From Candidatus Kaiserbacteria bacterium (GTDB lineage Bacteria; Patescibacteriota; Minisyncoccia; Phycocordibacterales; Phycocordibacteraceae): a stretch of DNA of 8,402 bases. This document shows, piece by piece, positions 6,403 through 8,402 of the stretch. Location: contig JAHFMQ010000034.1 of the NCBI GenBank assembly GCA_023267775.1, forward strand, positions 1-8,402, read 5' to 3'. The notes beneath the pieces are model-generated. The model did no database searches, had not been told where the DNA came from, and saw nothing but the letters and a program-made list of their open reading frames with translations. Every line of letters starts with the position of its first letter. The first letter of the stretch is position 1. The position numbers and the translations under genes were made by a program.

Positions 6403-6430
6403 AAAATAACATAAACAGGCAATTTCACAA
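6403..6430 (-). promoter_or_regulatory. Candidate promoter of rSAM A
   Basis: Minus strand TTGTGA (6430-6425), 16-base spacer, TATTTT (6408-6403). Its -35 hexamer overlaps the opposite-strand TTCACA (6424-6429) of the divergent hydroxylase promoter. The -10 is only fair, so confidence is moderate. Confidence 0.35.
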
Positions 6431-6452
6431 TTCAGACATAAAATTGTAAAAT
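6424..6452 (+). promoter_or_regulatory. Promoter of the fatty acid hydroxylase gene
   Basis: TTCACA (6424-6429), 17-base spacer, TAAAAT (6447-6452). The predicted transcription start falls within a base or two of ATG 6461, and no Shine-Dalgarno sequence exists, so the mRNA is probably leaderless. The -35 word is the same as in the 441-469 promoter. Confidence 0.5.
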
Positions 6453-6460
6453 TGTATAAA

Positions 6461-7363
6461 ATGACTGCAAAATTGTTTCTCATACTAATAATTACGACTC
6501 AGGTAACATTTATTGCCCTGGATTTTGCAAATGCTTATTTTGAGAAAAAAGAAACTAAAGCAGAAATGAAGTCATTAAAACCATCTTCGCTCTTTTTCTT
6601 GACCGGAGTGATCATAGTCTACGCCCTTATTCAATTCGGAGGATTAGCTCTCATACCCAAAACTGAAGTCCTAATTCAATGGTTCAAGGAAATTATTCCA
6701 TCTATCCAAATATTTAATTTTGAAAATACACTATCCTTACTTGGGTGGTTGTTATTAGGAGTTTTTACTTTCTACATATCAGGTTTCTGGGACTATATTA
6801 TCCATAGATTTTTGAGTCACAGCAGAACTCTTTTTTTTACCCATGAGTATCATCATCTGCCAAATAGATTATTTCTGGCACTGCCGGGTTTGAGTGTTCG
6901 GCCGTTTGTTGTAATAGCAGTACTACCAGCAACACTCGGCACCATTTTTAGTATTATTGCTATCTTGAAAATATTCAGCCTCGAAAATGTCTCACTTATG
7001 CCTATGGTATATATCATCATCTTCATTCAATCCATTATATTGGCAATCACACACTCGGAATTTTTTATGAGCCAGTGGTGGATGTATCGATGGTTCAAAT
7101 TTTTGGCAATCACATCGCCGCAGGAACATGAGATGCACCACACTGTGGACTTGAGAGGAAATTATGGAAATTTCACGATGCTTTATGACAAATTGTTTGG
7201 CACTTATATTGATCCGGCAAACCCCGAAAATCAAAACCACGATCTTGGTCTTTCCTACGATCAGGATTTTTTAGGAGCACTAACTGCCAGTAGGCTGAAA
7301 TTCTCAAGTAAAATCCGTCAGAAATATCAAATTGGAAAATTCTGTAATTTGGATGAGGATTAA
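6461..7363 (+). CDS. Fatty acid hydroxylase / sterol desaturase family membrane protein
   Basis: 300 residues from ATG 6461. It is a di-iron, histidine-rich integral membrane oxygenase of the fatty acid hydroxylase superfamily, which hydroxylates or desaturates lipid substrates using O2. The three histidine boxes are present: HRFLSH (115-120), HEYHH (128-132) and HEMHH (223-227), with an extra HSEFF at 198. The family's C-terminal N-Y-G-N-F and DKLFGTY follow at about 234-249. Hydrophobic segments are near 4-20, 45-65, 93-112, 148-172 and 180-198. A TTG at 6452 could add three residues but overlaps the -10 box. There is no ribosome site; the -10 placement suggests a leaderless mRNA. The AT-rich composition contrasts with the divergently transcribed rSAM A. 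The lipid substrate is unknown; no sterol or hopanoid pathway gene is in the window. Confidence 0.85.
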   Translation: MTAKLFLILIITTQVTFIALDFANAYFEKKETKAEMKSLKPSSLFFLTGVIIVYALIQFGGLALIPKTEVLIQWFKEIIPSIQIFNFENTLSLLGWLLLGVFTFYISGFWDYIIHRFLSHSRTLFFTHEYHHLPNRLFLALPGLSVRPFVVIAVLPATLGTIFSIIAILKIFSLENVSLMPMVYIIIFIQSIILAITHSEFFMSQWWMYRWFKFLAITSPQEHEMHHTVDLRGNYGNFTMLYDKLFGTYIDPANPENQNHDLGLSYDQDFLGALTASRLKFSSKIRQKYQIGKFCNLDED

Positions 7364-7411
7364 ACACCAGAATTATACACAGCCTTTTGGTTTCCTCCTT
7401 TTTTAAGAAGG

Positions 7412-7420
7412 TGGTATAAT
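7412..7420 (+). promoter_or_regulatory. Extended -10 promoter of the 7427 membrane protein gene
   Basis: TGGTATAAT gives a consensus -10 (7415-7420) with the extended TG element. A poor -35 (TTCCTC, 7392-7397) lies 17 bases upstream. Only six bases separate the -10 from ATG 7427, so transcription should start at or very near the A of the ATG: another probable leaderless gene. Confidence 0.6.
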
Positions 7421-7426
7421 CGTGCT

Positions 7427-7852
7427 ATGCAAACCAATACTCGTTTGAACATATTTCGGTTTTTGGCGGGCTTTGTTTCTGTGTATCATTTTGGCCTGGC
7501 ACTTATTGGAATTTTTGGCAGTGCAGATTTTATCGCTACGGTAGTAAATAGAGTTTATGGAGTCACACCAGCAATAGATGCGCAGTTTCTTTATTTAGCA
7601 AAGTTCATCTCGGTTTACATGATCGTCTTCGCTATCGCTATGGCGATATTGGCATGGAAACCTGTTCAATACAGAAATCTCGTCTGGCTACCTATTACTC
7701 TATTTGGTATTAGGATAATCCAACGCATTGTGTTCTTTGATTTGCTGGTGGAAGCATTTCAAACGACTATGGCAAGAAATCTACAGGTCATTATTCCGAT
7801 TGCGATTTTACTTGTTGCACTATTTATCTTACGACCAAAATCTGAAACGTAA
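7427..7852 (+). CDS. Small four-helix membrane protein, function unknown
   Basis: 141 residues with four predicted membrane segments, at about 10-30, 48-72, 81-100 and 114-136, and a basic C-terminal end (RPKSET). I do not recognise the family; size and topology are reminiscent of DoxX/BphX-type small membrane proteins, but no diagnostic motif is seen. Notable positions are Y..G near the end of the first loop, AK at the start of helix 2, KPVQYR between helices 2 and 3, RIIQR closing helix 3, and FQTTMARNL before helix 4. The same landmarks occur at matching spacing in the convergent neighbour (7824-8237), so the two are probably homologs. The ATG lies six bases after a TATAAT box with no ribosome site. 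The 3' end overlaps the neighbour by 29 bp. Confidence 0.8.
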   Translation: MQTNTRLNIFRFLAGFVSVYHFGLALIGIFGSADFIATVVNRVYGVTPAIDAQFLYLAKFISVYMIVFAIAMAILAWKPVQYRNLVWLPITLFGIRIIQRIVFFDLLVEAFQTTMARNLQVIIPIAILLVALFILRPKSET

Positions 7853-8237
7853 TCATAAACACTGATGTTGTGATCAGAAGGACATGAAATAGATTCCTTT
7901 TGACGGAGAGCTGAAAATACTTTTCGGCTCTTTTTGCATTTGATAGACGGATGTAAATTCTCACCAGAAGCAAAATTAAAAAGCCGTAAAGCACTGCTTT
8001 GTACTTAGATGGATCAATAAGTGGCAATAATCCAATATAACCCGCAAAGACACCCAAGGCTCCCCATGGTTTTATTATCGCCATATACTCTTCGTTCGGT
8101 GGTAATTCTGCCCCGAAAATAATTTTGTACATCTTGATAGCTCGTTCCGGATACAAAAAAGCCGACCCTCCTGTTACAAAATGATCTCCGGCAAGAATGA
8201 TGAGATTTAGATTAAAAAGAAAATTTAAAATATCCAT
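7824..8237 (-). CDS. Small four-helix membrane protein, homolog of its convergent neighbour
   Basis: 137 residues with four predicted membrane segments, at about 3-25, 51-73, 80-97 and 113-134. Family not recognised. It shares with the convergent gene an FG/YG followed 15 residues later by K, VFA in helix 2, DPSKYK between helices 2 and 3, RIYIR after helix 3, and FQLSVKRNL before helix 4. From VFA onward the alignment needs a single one-residue gap. It has a charged cytosolic-type loop SNAKRAEKYFQ. Start ATG 8237 follows a TTGTTT-17-TATACT promoter with only 11 bases between the -10 and the ATG, and no ribosome site is seen. Its stop (TAA, 7826-7824) lies inside the neighbouring gene. Confidence 0.8.
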   Translation of the reverse strand: MDILNFLFNLNLIILAGDHFVTGGSAFLYPERAIKMYKIIFGAELPPNEEYMAIIKPWGALGVFAGYIGLLPLIDPSKYKAVLYGFLILLLVRIYIRLSNAKRAEKYFQLSVKRNLFHVLLITTSVFMITFQILVVR

Positions 8238-8248
8238 ACAATGATTTA

Positions 8249-8277
8249 AGTATAGTTTGAGTCACTGCTTAAAACAA
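8249..8277 (-). promoter_or_regulatory. Promoter of the 8237 membrane protein gene
   Basis: Minus strand TTGTTT (8277-8272), 17-base spacer, TATACT (8254-8249). The ATG is 11 bases downstream of the -10, leaving a leader of only about 4-5 nt: effectively leaderless. Confidence 0.55.
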
Positions 8278-8301
8278 GAAGCCCTTGTAGAAGCCCTTGT
8301 A
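8278..8301. repeat. Perfect 12-bp tandem duplication at the IS edge
   Basis: GAAGCCCTTGTA occurs twice head to tail (8278-8289 and 8290-8301). The second unit runs into the first IS end-repeat at 8298-8310, so it may reflect slippage or an aborted end-joining event at the element boundary. Confidence 0.7.
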
Positions 8302-8402
8302 GATAGTAATAAACGACACCGAAACCCTCTCGGGTAGATAGTAATTAAGGGTACCGTGCCTCCATATGAATATGGAGCATAAACAGGGGGTCTTCGAAGA
8401 AA
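8298..8402 (+). mobile_element. Left end of a second, related insertion sequence (runs off window)
   Basis: The 12-mer GTAGATAGTAAT occurs at 8299-8310 and again at 8334-8345, exactly 35 bp apart. This is the same spacing as the doubled end word in the 4540-4916 remnant (4552 and 4587). Each doublet precedes a transposase-like start with the context CATATGAA. The end sequence AATAAACG (8308-8315) also matches the right end of the remnant. The element continues beyond the window, so its completeness is unknown. Confidence 0.55.
8366..8402 (+). CDS. Transposase/integrase, first 12 codons only (partial)
   Basis: ATG 8366 begins MNMEHKQGVFEE, which matches the remnant's MNMTTKQDLFQE at 7 of 12 positions (M, N, M, K, Q, F, E), with the same CAT preceding the ATG and the same doubled repeat upstream. 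The fragment is too short to call alone; the call depends on the shared context. No ribosome site is evident. Confidence 0.45.
   Translation, partial: MNMEHKQGVFEE

Noticed and set aside
6452..6460. TTG start for the hydroxylase
   Set aside because: It adds only three residues and overlaps the -10 box, so it would not be transcribed from the predicted promoter.
6358..6460. Cobalamin riboswitch ahead of rSAM A
   Set aside because: The leader is far too short and has no B12-box-like sequence; only a small hairpin is present.
7381..7414. Terminator between the hydroxylase and the 7427 gene
   Set aside because: CCTCCTT/AAGGTGG can pair with a mismatch, but no T-run follows on the plus strand and the region overlaps the 7427 promoter.
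1..8402. tRNA, rRNA or CRISPR array
   Set aside because: No cloverleaf-like, ribosomal or regularly spaced repeat-spacer pattern was seen on either strand.

Overview
The window is bacterial DNA with two visibly different halves. From about 1 to 6357 it holds GC-richer, minus-strand genes with strong Shine-Dalgarno sites: three cobalamin-binding-type radical SAM (rSAM) proteins and two GNAT-fold acyltransferase-like proteins. From about 6400 to the end the genes are AT-rich and lack Shine-Dalgarno sites, with -10 boxes 6-11 nt before their ATGs. As direct counts, bases 2221-2280 contain 36 G/C of 60 and bases 6481-6540 contain 19 of 60. TGA is a normal stop (rSAM B and rSAM C end on it), so this is not a TGA-recoding lineage. 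I cannot name the organism. An uncultured lineage with a patchwork genome (for example Patescibacteria) is possible, but this is inference.

Layout, left to right. 1-395 (-): 5' part of a GNAT-like gene that runs off the left edge, with its own promoter. 479-518: minus-strand terminator closing the next operon. 521-1621 (-): two-domain GNAT-like protein. 1618-3027 (-): rSAM C, overlapping the GNAT gene by ATGA. 3041-4426 (-): rSAM B, 13 nt upstream of rSAM C. 4540-4916: internally deleted insertion sequence with terminal inverted repeats and a broken transposase. 4966-5000: strong terminator. 5014-6357 (-): rSAM A, its own transcription unit. 6358-6460: compact divergent promoter region. 6461-7363 (+): fatty acid hydroxylase/sterol desaturase family membrane enzyme. 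7427-7852 (+) and 7824-8237 (-): two small four-helix membrane proteins, convergent, overlapping by 29 bp and apparently homologous. 8298-8402: left end of a second insertion sequence related to the 4540-4916 remnant.

How it may work together. rSAM B, rSAM C and the two-domain GNAT form a translationally coupled operon. rSAM A, a gap-free paralog of rSAM C over about 300 residues, is a separate unit but carries the same 12-bp leader word just before its ribosome site as rSAM B. The set looks like a small modification or biosynthesis module in which cobalamin rSAM enzymes act together with acyl transfer. The substrate is not visible. No peptide precursor, terpene cyclase or NRPS/PKS gene is present. 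The flanking IS copies and the change in base composition and initiation signals suggest that one half arrived by horizontal transfer.
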